From positions 124,001 through 188,000 of the forward strand of contig DATGIL010000015.1 in NCBI GenBank assembly GCA_035295745.1: a stretch of 64,000 nucleotides of DNA. Reading direction: 5' to 3'. The position numbers were made by a program, and so were the translations under genes. Shown here piece after piece: positions 27,253-36,257 of this stretch. The notes under the pieces are model-generated. The model did not search any database, was not told the DNA's origin, and saw nothing but the letters and a program-made list of their open reading frames with translations. Each line of letters starts with the position of its first letter. Within the stretch, counting starts at the first letter, position 1. Origin of the DNA: JAIQFL01 sp035295745 (GTDB lineage Bacteria; Acidobacteriota; Terriglobia; Bryobacterales; Bryobacteraceae).

Positions 27253-27840
27253 TCACACCCGGAGGATGGCACCGGGGTCGCCGAATTGAGACCGCTCGCC
27301 CTTCGGCCAGGAATAGAGATGGCTCAGATCTACTTGAATCTGGCCGTCTGGGGCGAGTTCTACGTGTGCGCGATCCATCGGGCGGGGCGCCGGACCCTCG
27401 AAGTTGATGCCTTCGGGGTCGTAGCCGCTGCCGTGGCATGGGCACTTGAACTTGTTTTCACTGGGTTTCCAGTCGGGCGTGCAGCCCAAATGAGTGCAGA
27501 TCGCCGAGATCACGAAGATGCCCTCGGTGTTGCGCACCACCCAGATGCGATGGTCTTTTTGAAACTTCGTGTCCACGCCGAAACCGAAGTCGGAAGGAAA
27601 TCCGATCTTGAACTGGCTCTTCGGTTCATAGAGTGCGCGTGGAAAGAAAAAGCGCAGGAACATCAATAAATTGAGAGTTAACGTACCAAGCACCGCCGCC
27701 ATCACAAAGCGGCGGCGGCCGGCAATCGATTTCTCTTCGCTGGTGTCTGCGCTCTTGGAAAATATGACTTTGAAGGCTTGTGCAATGGACGGCTTAGACT
27801 TCGGCTTGGCCGCCGCGGGGGGCTCTACAGTTGGATTCGC
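27253..27840 (-). CDS. Rieske iron-sulphur protein
   Basis: A 195-residue [2Fe-2S] subunit with one N-terminal helix (FVMAAVLGTLTLNLLMFLRFF, about 44-64) and the two cluster-binding boxes CTHLGC and CPCHGSGYD. First gene of the minus-strand respiratory operon. I choose ATG at 27840; a GTG at 27873 would add 11 residues. A GGGACGAG motif just upstream of the ATG may serve as ribosome binding site. It oxidises quinol together with the cytochrome b subunits and passes electrons to the octahaem cytochrome. Confidence 0.93.
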   Translation of the reverse strand, partial: ANPTVEPPAAAKPKSKPSIAQAFKVIFSKSADTSEEKSIAGRRRFVMAAVLGTLTLNLLMFLRFFFPRALYEPKSQFKIGFPSDFGFGVDTKFQKDHRIWVVRNTEGIFVISAICTHLGCTPDWKPSENKFKCPCHGSGYDPEGINFEGPAPRPMDRAHVELAPDGQIQVDLSHLYSWPKGERSQFGDPGAILRV

Positions 27841-28189
27841 CATCTCGTCCCAAAAGGCCGGAGGTCCGGCCACATCTCCTCTGAGACACCCGTGGGCGCA
27901 GTTACAGCCGGGGTGCCGGATGGCGGTGCAGGGCGAAGTTACAGGCTCCCTAAATACACCAGAAAATCAAAAAAACTTAAAGCAAATGAGTGGCCCGTTC
28001 AAGAAAAAAATTAGCTGAGCCTTAAACCACAACCTGGTGCCAGTTCAGCATCCCATGCGTCACTGGATGTTAATTTTATCCAGAGGATATATTACACCCC
28101 GCTACTACCCCCCGCAATGGGGGTTGCAAAAGGCCTCAAAAAGGGGGGACGGTTAATATATAGGAGATTCGGATCTCATCCACTCATTT
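27841..28189. promoter_or_regulatory. shared divergent promoter region for the respiratory operon and leuS
   Basis: This 349-bp stretch separates the divergent Rieske and leuS genes and is much richer in A+T than its surroundings at 27950-28170. It contains a small hairpin CCCCCGCAATGGGGG at about 28110-28125 and an AGGAG at 28161-28165. No clear operator or leader peptide is visible. Confidence 0.5.
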
Positions 28190-30676
28190 ATGTGGCTTGC
28201 TACGATGGAAATTAGCCCCCAACTCAAAGTTATGCCCGAAAAGCCGTACGACCATAGCCATATCGAATTGAAGTGGCACGAGCGCTGGCAGAACGCCAGC
28301 TTTTACCAGGCGGATGAGCACTCCGACAAGCCGAAATACTACGTCCTGGAGATGCTTCCGTATCCCAGCGGAACCCTTCATATCGGCCACATCCGCAACT
28401 ATTCGATTGGCGATGCCCTGGCGCGTTACAAGTGGATGCGCGGCTTCAACGTGTTGCATCCCATGGGTTGGGATGCATTCGGACTGCCCGCGGAGAATGC
28501 CGCAATCGCCAACAAACGGCCTCCGCGCGACTGGACGCTGCAGAACATCGCGGCGATGAAGAAGACGCATCGGCGCTTCGCCTTCAGCTACGACTGGAAT
28601 CGCGAAGTCTCCACTTGCGAACCGGAATACTACCGCTGGAACCAGTGGTTCTTCCTGAAGATGCTGGAGCGCGGATTGGCCTATCGAAAGCGGGCGCTGC
28701 TGAACTGGTGCTCCAAATGCGCTACGGTGCTGGCCAACGAACAGGTGGTGGAAGGATGCTGCTGGCGGCATGAGGACACCCCGGTCGAACAGCGCGCGCT
28801 GGAGCAATGGTTCCTCAAGATCACCGATTACGCAGACCAGTTGCTCGACGAAATCAAGGGCCTGGAGGGCGGGTGGCCGGAGCGCGTCCTCACCATGCAG
28901 CGCAACTGGATCGGCCGCTCTGAAGGCGCCGAGATCGATTTCCGCCTGGAAGGCGCCGAGACGCGGATTCGTGTGTTCACGACGCGCGTGGACACGATCT
29001 ACGGCGCCACCTGCGTCATCCTGGCCCCGGAACATCCCTTGAACGAGACGCTGCTGGATGATGCGGGAAAGGCCCGCGCCAAGGCCATGGTGGACTCGCG
29101 CGCCAATCGCGATCCTGGCGATATCGAGAAGGAAGGATTCTTCAGCGGCCACTACGCCGTGAATCCTTACAGTGGCGAACGTGTGCCCATCTGGGTCGGG
29201 AATTTCGTGCTCATGGGATACGGCACCGGCGCCATTATGGCTGTGCCGGCCCACGATGAACGCGACCACGAGTTCTGCCAAAAGTACGGCATCCACATCC
29301 GCCCGGTGATTCGGCCGGTGGACGGAACTCTCGCCACGGATACATCCAAGCCGGCATTCACAGACGATGGGGTCCTGGAAAACTCTGGCCCATGGTCGGA
29401 TCTCGGCAGTGAAGAAGCGCGGGCCAAGATGTCCGCCTACGCGCAGGAGAAGGGATTCGGAAAGGCGGCGATCACCTACCGGATCAAGGACTGGGGCATC
29501 TCCCGCCAGCGATACTGGGGGACGCCGATTCCGGTGATTCACTGCCCCTCGTGCGGCGTGGTGCCGGTGCCGGAAGACCAGTTGCCGGTGGTTTTGCCCG
29601 AACGGATCGAGATCACCGGCTCGGGTCGATCGCCGCTCGAGAATGTCCCCGAATTCGTGAACGTGAAGTGCCCGCACTGCGGCGAGCCGGCCAAGCGCGA
29701 AACCGACACCATGGACACGTTCATGGACAGTTCCTGGTACTTCTATCGTTACTGCGATCCGCACAACGATCGCATGCCGTTCGATCCTGCGAAGGTGGCG
29801 TATTGGTTTGAGATCGACCAGTACATCGGCGGCGTGGAGCATGCGATTCTGCATCTGATCTACTCGCGCTTCTTTACCAAGGTGATGCGCGACATCGGAT
29901 TGGTGAAAAACAGCGAACCGGCGCGTCGTCTGTTCACCCAGGGGATGGTGATTGCCGAAGGCGCCAAGATGTCGAAGTCGAAGGGCAATGTCGTCGGCGC
30001 GGACATGCTGGCCGAGAAGTTCGGTGCCGATACCGCGCGCATGTTCGTGCTCTTTGCGGCCCCTCCGGAGAAGGAAGTAGACTGGCGCTCGGAAGGCGCT
30101 GAGGGGATCTACCGATTTCTGGGGCGTGTATACCGCTTCGCCACGAGAAATGTGGGCCAAACCGGAGACGGCTCCGTCACGGGTTCGGCGGACCGGAAGG
30201 TGTTGCGCAAGCTGCATCAGACCGTCCAGAAGATCACCGAGGACTTTGAGACACGCTGGCACTTTAATACGTGCATCGCCGGCATCATGGAGCTGATGAA
30301 CGTGCTGTATGCCGAGGAGGCCAACCTCTCGGCGAGCGTGAAACCGGAGATTCTGGAGAAGCTGGCGCTGCTGCTGGCGCCCTTTGCGCCCTACGTCTCC
30401 CAGGAGATTTGGGAGGAGTTGGGCAAGGAAGGGCCAGTGTTCCGGCAGTGCTGGCCGTCATTCGATCCCGAACTGGCGAAGGAGGAGGAAGCCGAGATTC
30501 CGGTACAGGTGAACGGCAAGCTGCGGAGCAAGATCTACGCTGCCTTCGGAACACCGAAGGAGGAATTGGAGCGGCGTGCCCTGGCGGACGAGAAGGTGCG
30601 CCCGTTTCTGGCTGGCAAGCAGTTGAAGAAGGTCATCGTCATTCCGGACAAACTGGTGAATCTGGTAGCGGGGTGA
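28190..30676 (+). CDS. leuS: leucine--tRNA ligase
   Basis: An 828-residue class I aminoacyl-tRNA synthetase. The HIGH box is TLHIGHIRNY (about residues 60-69), the KMSKS loop is MSKSKGNVV near 600, and the zinc and editing (CP1) segments are present (MGYGTGAIMAVPAHDERDHEF, ETDTMDTFMDSSWYFYRY). It charges tRNA-Leu. The start is uncertain among ATG 28190, 28205 and 28232; the last begins MPEKPYDHSHIE and fits the common N-terminus. The last 33 bp of the gene are duplicated twice in the downstream tandem repeat. Confidence 0.96.
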   Translation: MWLATMEISPQLKVMPEKPYDHSHIELKWHERWQNASFYQADEHSDKPKYYVLEMLPYPSGTLHIGHIRNYSIGDALARYKWMRGFNVLHPMGWDAFGLPAENAAIANKRPPRDWTLQNIAAMKKTHRRFAFSYDWNREVSTCEPEYYRWNQWFFLKMLERGLAYRKRALLNWCSKCATVLANEQVVEGCCWRHEDTPVEQRALEQWFLKITDYADQLLDEIKGLEGGWPERVLTMQRNWIGRSEGAEIDFRLEGAETRIRVFTTRVDTIYGATCVILAPEHPLNETLLDDAGKARAKAMVDSRANRDPGDIEKEGFFSGHYAVNPYSGERVPIWVGNFVLMGYGTGAIMAVPAHDERDHEFCQKYGIHIRPVIRPVDGTLATDTSKPAFTDDGVLENSGPWSDLGSEEARAKMSAYAQEKGFGKAAITYRIKDWGISRQRYWGTPIPVIHCPSCGVVPVPEDQLPVVLPERIEITGSGRSPLENVPEFVNVKCPHCGEPAKRETDTMDTFMDSSWYFYRYCDPHNDRMPFDPAKVAYWFEIDQYIGGVEHAILHLIYSRFFTKVMRDIGLVKNSEPARRLFTQGMVIAEGAKMSKSKGNVVGADMLAEKFGADTARMFVLFAAPPEKEVDWRSEGAEGIYRFLGRVYRFATRNVGQTGDGSVTGSADRKVLRKLHQTVQKITEDFETRWHFNTCIAGIMELMNVLYAEEANLSASVKPEILEKLALLLAPFAPYVSQEIWEELGKEGPVFRQCWPSFDPELAKEEEAEIPVQVNGKLRSKIYAAFGTPKEELERRALADEKVRPFLAGKQLKKVIVIPDKLVNLVAG

Positions 30677-31030
30677 TGACGATGTGGCGCAAAGACTCTT
30701 CTTTGCCGCGTCGAGACTCCTCTCGACGCTTCTTCGGCGAGCGGCCCCCCAGATCTTAGAAAGATTGCGCCAGAGATATTTATCTTCTCTCCGGACAAGC
30801 TGGTGAATCTGGTGGCAGGGTGATGACGATGTGGCGCAAAGACTCTTCTTTGCCGCGTCGAGACTCCTCTCGACGCTTTTTCGGCGAGCGGCCCCCCAGA
30901 TCTTAGAAGATTGCGCCAGAGATATTTATCTTCTCTCCGGACAAGCTGGTGAATCTGGTAGCGGGTGATGACGATGTGGCGCAAAGACTCTTCTTTGCCG
31001 CGTCGAGACTCCTCTCGACGCTTTTCGGGA
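30644..31030. repeat. three-copy tandem repeat (about 146 bp) with leuS tail and family A half-element
   Basis: Units begin at 30644 (inside leuS), 30791 and 30937, each with CCGGACAA/GCTGGTGAATCTGG, followed by a family A left half (GTGGCGCAAAGACTC at 30684, 30831 and 30975), a GAGCGGCCCCCCAGATCTTAG segment and AGATATTTATCTTC. The third unit is truncated near 31030, and the diverged remnant at 31085-31135 (CCCCCCAAAAAATCGTAG, AAATATTTAT) may be the original right end. Copies 2 and 3 differ by few bases, implying recent expansion. Confidence 0.9.
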
Positions 31031-31139
31031 GCGCTCCGACGCCACGGATGCCTTTCAGAACGGCGCGAATAGCCTCGACAGAGAATCGCCCCCCCAAAAA
31101 ATCGTAGAAAGATTCCACAGAAATATTTATAGACAAGAA

Positions 31140-31257
31140 GCTCTTAAACTGCTAATCTTAGATCAACACAGACAGCATCCCAGGCGGTGAGTCCCCTCCC
31201 ACCGCCACTCTCTGAGTGCAGGCCCCGAGTACCCAGCTCGGGGCCATTACTTTTTTA
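31140..31257 (+). ncRNA. candidate small structured RNA with terminator (three consecutive hairpins)
   Basis: Between the repeat array and the acyltransferase gene are three adjacent perfect stems: GGCGGTG 31183-31189 with CACCGCC 31200-31206; CACTC 31206-31210 with GAGTG 31214-31218; and GGCCCCGAG 31221-31229 with CTCGGGGCC 31237-31245. The last is followed by ATTAC and six T. The last stem has the form of an intrinsic terminator on the plus strand and also lies at the 3' end of the convergent acyltransferase gene. Whether the upstream stems belong to a transcript of their own or are only the leuS trailer cannot be decided here. Confidence 0.4.
31221..31256 (+). terminator. intrinsic terminator downstream of leuS
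   Basis: A 9-bp perfect GC-rich stem with a 7-base loop, followed by ATTAC and TTTTTT (31251-31256). It sits between leuS and the convergent acyltransferase gene, whose stop codon (31255-31257) overlaps the T-run. Confidence 0.8.
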
Positions 31258-32472
31258 GATCACCTTTCCAACACCCGGAATTCTCCTGATGGCCGCAGCC
31301 GTTCCCCAACTCAATAACAGCGCAGCCACGAACACTGCGCTACCTTTCACTAAAGCCGGCAACGCCACCCCGAGCATCCGATACTGCAGCCAGCTCACGA
31401 ACGCATAGTGGAGCAGGTAAATGCCATAGGCATTGTCCCTAAGACTGTCGAAAACTGCGACGCTCGAACCAGCGAACCGCACGAAGATCGCCAAAAACAT
31501 CAGACTCGACGTCGCGCAGGAGACCACAAACGCGAACGATCCGATGAAAGTCAGCGCCGGCGACCCGCCCTTTGCCGAAATCGCAATCACCGTAATCACG
31601 ATCACCGAGGCGAAAGCAATCAGCGCCCCGAGGGTCCACACGGGCCAACGGCGAGCCAGCTTTCCACCCCGCTCCAGCAATCCGCGATCGATGCCCCACG
31701 CGCCGAGCGCCGTCGCGATCAGGAAATATGCCAGGTAGTGGAAGATGCGGCTCGTCTGGAAAGTAAACGGCCCAACCGCAGTCCAACGCAGTGAATTGAA
31801 GATCACGGCCATCGGAATGTAGACTGCCGCCGTTACCGCCACCAGAAACAGGAAGAATCGCGCGGGGCTCGCCGAGATCGACGACAAGCGCTCGCCCAGG
31901 CGCGGCGCCCACGTGGGCGCGATCCGGTACGAAAGCGCGGCCACACATCCGAACGCCAGCAGCACCCAGACGAACCACGCCGGGCCGGCCGGCCAATCGC
32001 CCAGCGATAACCACTGTCGCCAGAACTCCATGACACTGGGACGCGCCGACACCTGCAGATACGCGGGGTAGTATGCCAGCGGCGCCAGCACTGCCGCGGC
32101 GAACACAAACGGAAGCCCCAGCCTCAGGACCCGGTCGCGCACAAATGAGCCCGCCCCTTTGCGTCGCAGGCTCTTCCAGACAAACAGGCCGGAGAGAAAG
32201 AACATCAGCGACATGAAGAACACGTCGTTGAACGCCACCAAGAGGGCAAACAGGGTGGATCGTTGCGAGTCCAATACCGGAAACGCACGCCACCACGGCT
32301 GCGCGTTGAGCGAGCCGGCCGGAGGCGGCGCATATGGATGGTAGGCAAGAACCGCGTGATGCGCCACCACCAATACGGTAATGAAAGCGCGGAGATATCC
32401 GAGCGATACGTTATAGGAAGGGCTGGCCACAGTTCGCGATTCGGCCCGCGACGATATCATGGTTCCCGTCAT
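31255..32472 (-). CDS. acyltransferase 3 family membrane protein
   Basis: A 405-residue protein with about ten hydrophobic helices. The N-terminus has the family pattern YLRAFITVLVVAHHAVLAY (catalytic His in the first helix), followed by FFMSLMFFLSGLFVWKSLRRKG and later GIYLLHYAFVSWLQYRML, as in OafA/OpgC-type transacylases that decorate cell-surface sugars. It is the last gene of the minus-strand operon containing the kinase, regulator and ABC pair, 24 bp after the permease. Confidence 0.85.
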   Translation of the reverse strand: MTGTMISSRAESRTVASPSYNVSLGYLRAFITVLVVAHHAVLAYHPYAPPPAGSLNAQPWWRAFPVLDSQRSTLFALLVAFNDVFFMSLMFFLSGLFVWKSLRRKGAGSFVRDRVLRLGLPFVFAAAVLAPLAYYPAYLQVSARPSVMEFWRQWLSLGDWPAGPAWFVWVLLAFGCVAALSYRIAPTWAPRLGERLSSISASPARFFLFLVAVTAAVYIPMAVIFNSLRWTAVGPFTFQTSRIFHYLAYFLIATALGAWGIDRGLLERGGKLARRWPVWTLGALIAFASVIVITVIAISAKGGSPALTFIGSFAFVVSCATSSLMFLAIFVRFAGSSVAVFDSLRDNAYGIYLLHYAFVSWLQYRMLGVALPALVKGSAVFVAALLLSWGTAAAIRRIPGVGKVI

Positions 32473-32496
32473 AAATATTTCCTTTCCTCAATTGCT

Positions 32497-33255
32497 TCAG
32501 CCGACTCTTGCCAGACGCCGGACTGCCAGTGCGGTCATCACCAGCGTCAGTCCGGTCAGGATGAGTGCATGCACCAGCGGCGCGCCCTGGCTCGGCGATC
32601 CGATGGCAGCGAGTGCCAGTTGGTGCAGGTGATAAGCGGGTGACAGGCGCTCGACCCACTGCATCGATTTCGGCAGCGGGATGAGGAAGCCCGAAAGATA
32701 AATCATCGGCAAATACAGCAGATTCACGAAGGCCGGTGCGCTCTTCCCGCTGGCCCATGTGCCGATGAAAAGGCCGAGCGCGCAGAAGGGTGCAGCCCCC
32801 AGGATGTTCACCACCGTGAGACTCAGCAAGTGCCCCGCCGAGATCCGCAGGTGCCCGGCCGGTGCTGCGGCTATCATCGTGATCATCACGATTGCCACGA
32901 ACAACATCGCCATCAGCATCTTGGCGAGTAATGGAGCCGCAGGCGGCATAGGCAAGGCACGCTTGAGCCGCAGGAGACCCTGGTCGCGTTCCACAGCGAT
33001 CGATACGCCGAAGCCGAACATGCCCGGGCCCATCACCCCGAATACCGCGAATCCCATGAACATGAACAATGCCCCGTTAGGGTCTTTGGAAAGCGCATCG
33101 CCAAACAGAACTACGCCGAACAAGAGGTACAGGCATACCGGAAGGGCCAGAAACGGACCTGCAAACGCCGGCGTACGCAGCATCCGCAGCGACTCATACC
33201 GTGTTTCGCTCCAATAAGCTTGTGCCAGACGGCTGCCAGACATGGTGCTAGTCAT
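32497..33255 (-). CDS. ABC-2 family transporter permease
   Basis: A 252-residue permease with six membrane helices (FLALPVCLYLLFGVVLFGDAL, FAVFGVMGPGMFGFGVSIAVERDQGLLRLKRALPMP, MLMAMLFVAIVMITMIAAA, LTVVNILGAAPFCALGLFIG, FVNLLYLPMIYLSGFLIP). The ERDQGLLRLKRALPMP segment is the coupling region typical of ABC2 exporters. The ATG overlaps the ATPase stop by four bases (ATGA, 33252-33255), so the two subunits are translationally coupled. Substrate unknown. Confidence 0.88.
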   Translation of the reverse strand: MTSTMSGSRLAQAYWSETRYESLRMLRTPAFAGPFLALPVCLYLLFGVVLFGDALSKDPNGALFMFMGFAVFGVMGPGMFGFGVSIAVERDQGLLRLKRALPMPPAAPLLAKMLMAMLFVAIVMITMIAAAPAGHLRISAGHLLSLTVVNILGAAPFCALGLFIGTWASGKSAPAFVNLLYLPMIYLSGFLIPLPKSMQWVERLSPAYHLHQLALAAIGSPSQGAPLVHALILTGLTLVMTALAVRRLARVG

Positions 33256-34148
33256 CTTGCGGCCACCTCCGCAGTGAGTTCTGTGAATGCCTCCGCAAGC
33301 CCGGCCCGCTCCACTTCCAAATCCTGCAGGTCTTCGTCGGCATCCAGGAGACGCCTCACGACGTTCTCGGCATTGGTAGTGGTGATCTGAAGTCCGGTAT
33401 GATCGCTGCTGGCGCTTTGGACGTCAGGCCAAAGTTTCACTTGCTCCAGGCGCAATGCAGTGCGGCACCGAACCCGTTTGCGGACCACCAGCGAGCGCAT
33501 GTCGCTCACTGTGCCGGCCGCGATCTTACGGCCCTGCGACAGCACTACAACACGATCCGCCAGCGCCTCCGCCTCCTCCAGATAGTGAGTGGTCAGCACG
33601 ATCGAAGCACCGTCATTCACCAGTTCGCGCAACGTTTCCCAGACCATTTCGCGCGACTGAATATCGAGGCCGACGGTCGGCTCGTCGAGAAACAGCAGTT
33701 TGGGCCGGCCGCAAATCGCGATCCCGAACTGGACCTGCCGTTTCTGCCCAGGCGAGAGTTTGCCGTAGGGCCGCCGCGCCAACGCGGTGGTGCCAGTCAT
33801 CTCCATCACCGCCTCGGGGGTCAGCGGATCCGGGTAATAGCGGGTGATCAGGTCGATTTGCTCGCACACGCGCAATTCGCTTGCGAGCGCCGCCTCCTGC
33901 ATCATCACGCCGATCATGCGCCGCGTCTCAATCCGTTCGGGCGATTCGCCGAAAAGGCGAACGGAACCCACGTCCGGGCGCTGTAATCCGAGCATTAACG
34001 AAATTGAAGTGGTCTTGCCGGCTCCGTTCGGCCCCAGAAGTGCCAGAAGTTCGCCGCGCTCGACTTCGAGATCGACTCCGTCCAACGCGACGACCTTGCC
34101 GAATCGTTTGCTTACGCCGGCCATTTCTGCCAGGCAATGATTGCTCAC
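33252..34148 (-). CDS. ABC transporter ATP-binding protein (NatA-like)
   Basis: Walker [11 protein letters not shown]-loop MMQEAALASELRVCEQ, signature LSPGQKRQVQFGIA (Pro replaces the usual Gly in LSGGQ; seen in some family members), Walker B LLFLDEPTVGLD, and the switch His in LTTHYLEEAEALADR. A C-terminal domain of about 80 residues follows. I use GTG at 34148, which gives 298 residues and a normal N-terminus; the frame is open to a TTG at 34199. It forms an exporter with the following permease, and lies downstream of a two-component pair that may control it. Confidence 0.87.
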   Translation of the reverse strand: MSNHCLAEMAGVSKRFGKVVALDGVDLEVERGELLALLGPNGAGKTTSISLMLGLQRPDVGSVRLFGESPERIETRRMIGVMMQEAALASELRVCEQIDLITRYYPDPLTPEAVMEMTGTTALARRPYGKLSPGQKRQVQFGIAICGRPKLLFLDEPTVGLDIQSREMVWETLRELVNDGASIVLTTHYLEEAEALADRVVVLSQGRKIAAGTVSDMRSLVVRKRVRCRTALRLEQVKLWPDVQSASSDHTGLQITTTNAENVVRRLLDADEDLQDLEVERAGLAEAFTELTAEVAAR

Positions 34149-34232
34149 AACTCGGATTGTGCGCCCGGATGCCGTCCGCAGAAAGCAGATTTTGACCAAG
34201 TGGCCGAAAGCGATGGCAAACAGGCTGGCCGG

Positions 34233-35000
34233 TCAGAAAGGGTTGGCCGAGAGCGTCCGCAGCTTCTCGTTGTACATGCGGCCGGACTGCAGGCGAACCC
34301 CGTTTTCCAGAGTGACGACGTACTCTCCATGCATCGCCGGCTGCAGTTCCTTGATGCGCCGGAGGTTCACGATGACAGATCGATGAATGCGTAGAAACAG
34401 GCTTGGATCGAGCGACTTCTCGAGCGTGTTCATGGCCACGTGCAGAAGGTGGGCGGAGCGCCCGGCGTGCAACTGCACGTAGTTCTCGGCGGCCTCCATC
34501 CACTCGATGTCTTCGACGTCGACGAATACCGTCTTGCCCCCGGTACGGACCGCCAGGCGCTTGAGATACTTATGCGGCGAGGCGATGGTCTCGAGCAGCG
34601 AGAGGATCTGGCGTCCGGCTTCTTCTGCCGGCTTGAGGCTCAAGCGCAATTTGGCCCGCTCCATGGCTTTTCGGAATCGCGCCTCGGTGATGGGCTTGAG
34701 GAGGTAGTCGATGGCGTTGATCTCAAATGCCTCGATCGCATATTGATCATGCGCGGTCACGAAAACGACAGGCGGCATCAGGCTGGCCCCGACTTCGCGC
34801 ACCACCGAAAAGCCGTCCATCTCGGGCATCTGGACGTCGAGAAGCACCAGGTCGGGGCGAGACTCGCGGATGCAAGCGACGGCATGAAGGCCGTCCCGGG
34901 CCTCCTGAATGTCAGACACCTCGGAGTCCTGGGAGAGCAGCAGGCGCAGTCCTTCGCGCGCCAGCGGCTCATCATCCACGATCAGCGTCGTTAACGGCAT
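34233..35000 (-). CDS. LytTR-family response regulator
   Basis: A 255-residue regulator: receiver domain (acidic LIVDDEP, phospho-Asp in LVLLDVQMPEMDG near residue 54, FVTAHDQYAIEAFEINAIDYLLKP) and a C-terminal LytTR DNA-binding domain (RTGGKTVFVDVEDIEWMEAAENYVQLH, LFLRIHRSVIVNLRRIKEL). Such proteins bind pairs of direct repeats upstream of their target promoters; no matching operator was picked out here. It overlaps the end of the kinase gene by 29 bp. Confidence 0.93.
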   Translation of the reverse strand: MPLTTLIVDDEPLAREGLRLLLSQDSEVSDIQEARDGLHAVACIRESRPDLVLLDVQMPEMDGFSVVREVGASLMPPVVFVTAHDQYAIEAFEINAIDYLLKPITEARFRKAMERAKLRLSLKPAEEAGRQILSLLETIASPHKYLKRLAVRTGGKTVFVDVEDIEWMEAAENYVQLHAGRSAHLLHVAMNTLEKSLDPSLFLRIHRSVIVNLRRIKELQPAMHGEYVVTLENGVRLQSGRMYNEKLRTLSANPF

Positions 35001-36141
35001 GCACCTCCATGATCTCTTCGGAATGCCCCTCGGCGATATGGAACGGCAGGCGCATGGTCACGGCGGTGCCGCGCGGCTCTTCATTCTCGACTGCCAATTG
35101 TCCGGCCTCTCCGTACAGTTGTTGGAGGCGCGCGCGCGTGTTCGCTAGACCGATCCCATGCCCGGTCGGGACGCCGGATGGCGGAAGTCCCGGCCCGTCG
35201 TCGCGCACGGTGAGGACGAGTGCTTCGTGGTCGCGCACCGCTTCGATGCGGATGCGGCCCGCGGACGAACTGCGCCCGATGCCGTGGCGGATGGCGTTCT
35301 CGACGATCGGCTGGAGGCCCATGTGAGGCACGGCGGCCTCCAGGATGGCGGGCTCGGCCGAGATCTCGATGCGCAGCCGGTCTTGAAAGCGCACCTGCTC
35401 GATAGAGAGGTAGAGTTCCAGATAGTGCAACTCGCGGCGGAGCGGTACCTCTTGCGCCTCCACGTCGTCCAGGACACAGCGCAGCAGGTCGCCCAGCAGG
35501 CCCAGCGTCTCCTCCGCCTCGCGTCCCCGCTGCTGGCGTACCAGCACCATGATGGCGTTGAGGGTGTTGAAGAGAAAATGCGGCTGTAGCTGCATCTTTA
35601 AGGCGCTCAACTGCGCGCGCGTGAGCCGCTCCTTCAGCTCCGCGGCGTCGCGTTCCAGGCGCAGGGCTTGCTTCTCACGTTCCTGGTACTTGCGATAGTA
35701 GGCGGTGCCATAGTGGATCGCGAGAATCGCCCAGTAGGTGAGCACGTTCTGGTGGAAGCCAATCGTGAGCAGGACGATGAACGTGATCAGCGGCGTCTTC
35801 ATCAGATCGGGGAACACGTGCATCATCGGAAGGACAAAGCTTTCCACGGCGAGCGACAGGAGAGAGAAGACGATGCTGAGCAGCAGGTGCAGTACCGCGG
35901 GGCGAACCCAATTCCTTCGGCTGATGGGAACGCGAGCCGCGAGCCACAAAATGACCGGTGTGAGCAGTGCGGAGATATACGCACCTGCGAGCCAGCTCAG
36001 CAGATAATGCCACCATGGATTGGGATCGTGCGAGGCGGCCTTCTGCACCAGCCCCTGGCTGAAGAAGTAGATCGCTACGAGCGTCCATACCAGGAAGTAC
36101 CACCCCAGATTGCGAAGGCGCCGCTGGAGCGTTGTGCTCAT
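34972..36141 (-). CDS. sensor histidine kinase, LytS/NatK type
   Basis: A 389-residue kinase with four N-terminal membrane helices (about 12-140), a short helical linker, the His_kinase domain with the phospho-acceptor His in LQPHFLFNTLNAIM, and the ATPase boxes PIVENAIRHGIG and DDGPGLPPSG. It should phosphorylate the LytTR regulator encoded next. The kinase-regulator-ABC-permease order resembles the natK-natR-natA-natB arrangement of Bacillus. The 290-bp gap upstream holds a family A repeat. Confidence 0.92.
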   Translation of the reverse strand: MSTTLQRRLRNLGWYFLVWTLVAIYFFSQGLVQKAASHDPNPWWHYLLSWLAGAYISALLTPVILWLAARVPISRRNWVRPAVLHLLLSIVFSLLSLAVESFVLPMMHVFPDLMKTPLITFIVLLTIGFHQNVLTYWAILAIHYGTAYYRKYQEREKQALRLERDAAELKERLTRAQLSALKMQLQPHFLFNTLNAIMVLVRQQRGREAEETLGLLGDLLRCVLDDVEAQEVPLRRELHYLELYLSIEQVRFQDRLRIEISAEPAILEAAVPHMGLQPIVENAIRHGIGRSSSAGRIRIEAVRDHEALVLTVRDDGPGLPPSGVPTGHGIGLANTRARLQQLYGEAGQLAVENEEPRGTAVTMRLPFHIAEGHSEEIMEVHAVNDADRG

Positions 36142-36257
36142 TCGATTCGTAGAGTATCAAAAGGCGGGGTCCATGTGGTCGCTACGCTCTGGTTTTTCCT
36201 CACGAGCAGCCGCGTGGCGCTCCACTGAAGGGAATCGAGAATCTCCCTGGGCGGGTC

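Noticed and set aside
28184..30262. Long open frame (about 690 codons) on the minus strand opposite leuS
   Set aside because: Antisense shadow of a high-GC gene. No domain in its translation and leuS on the other strand is unmistakable.
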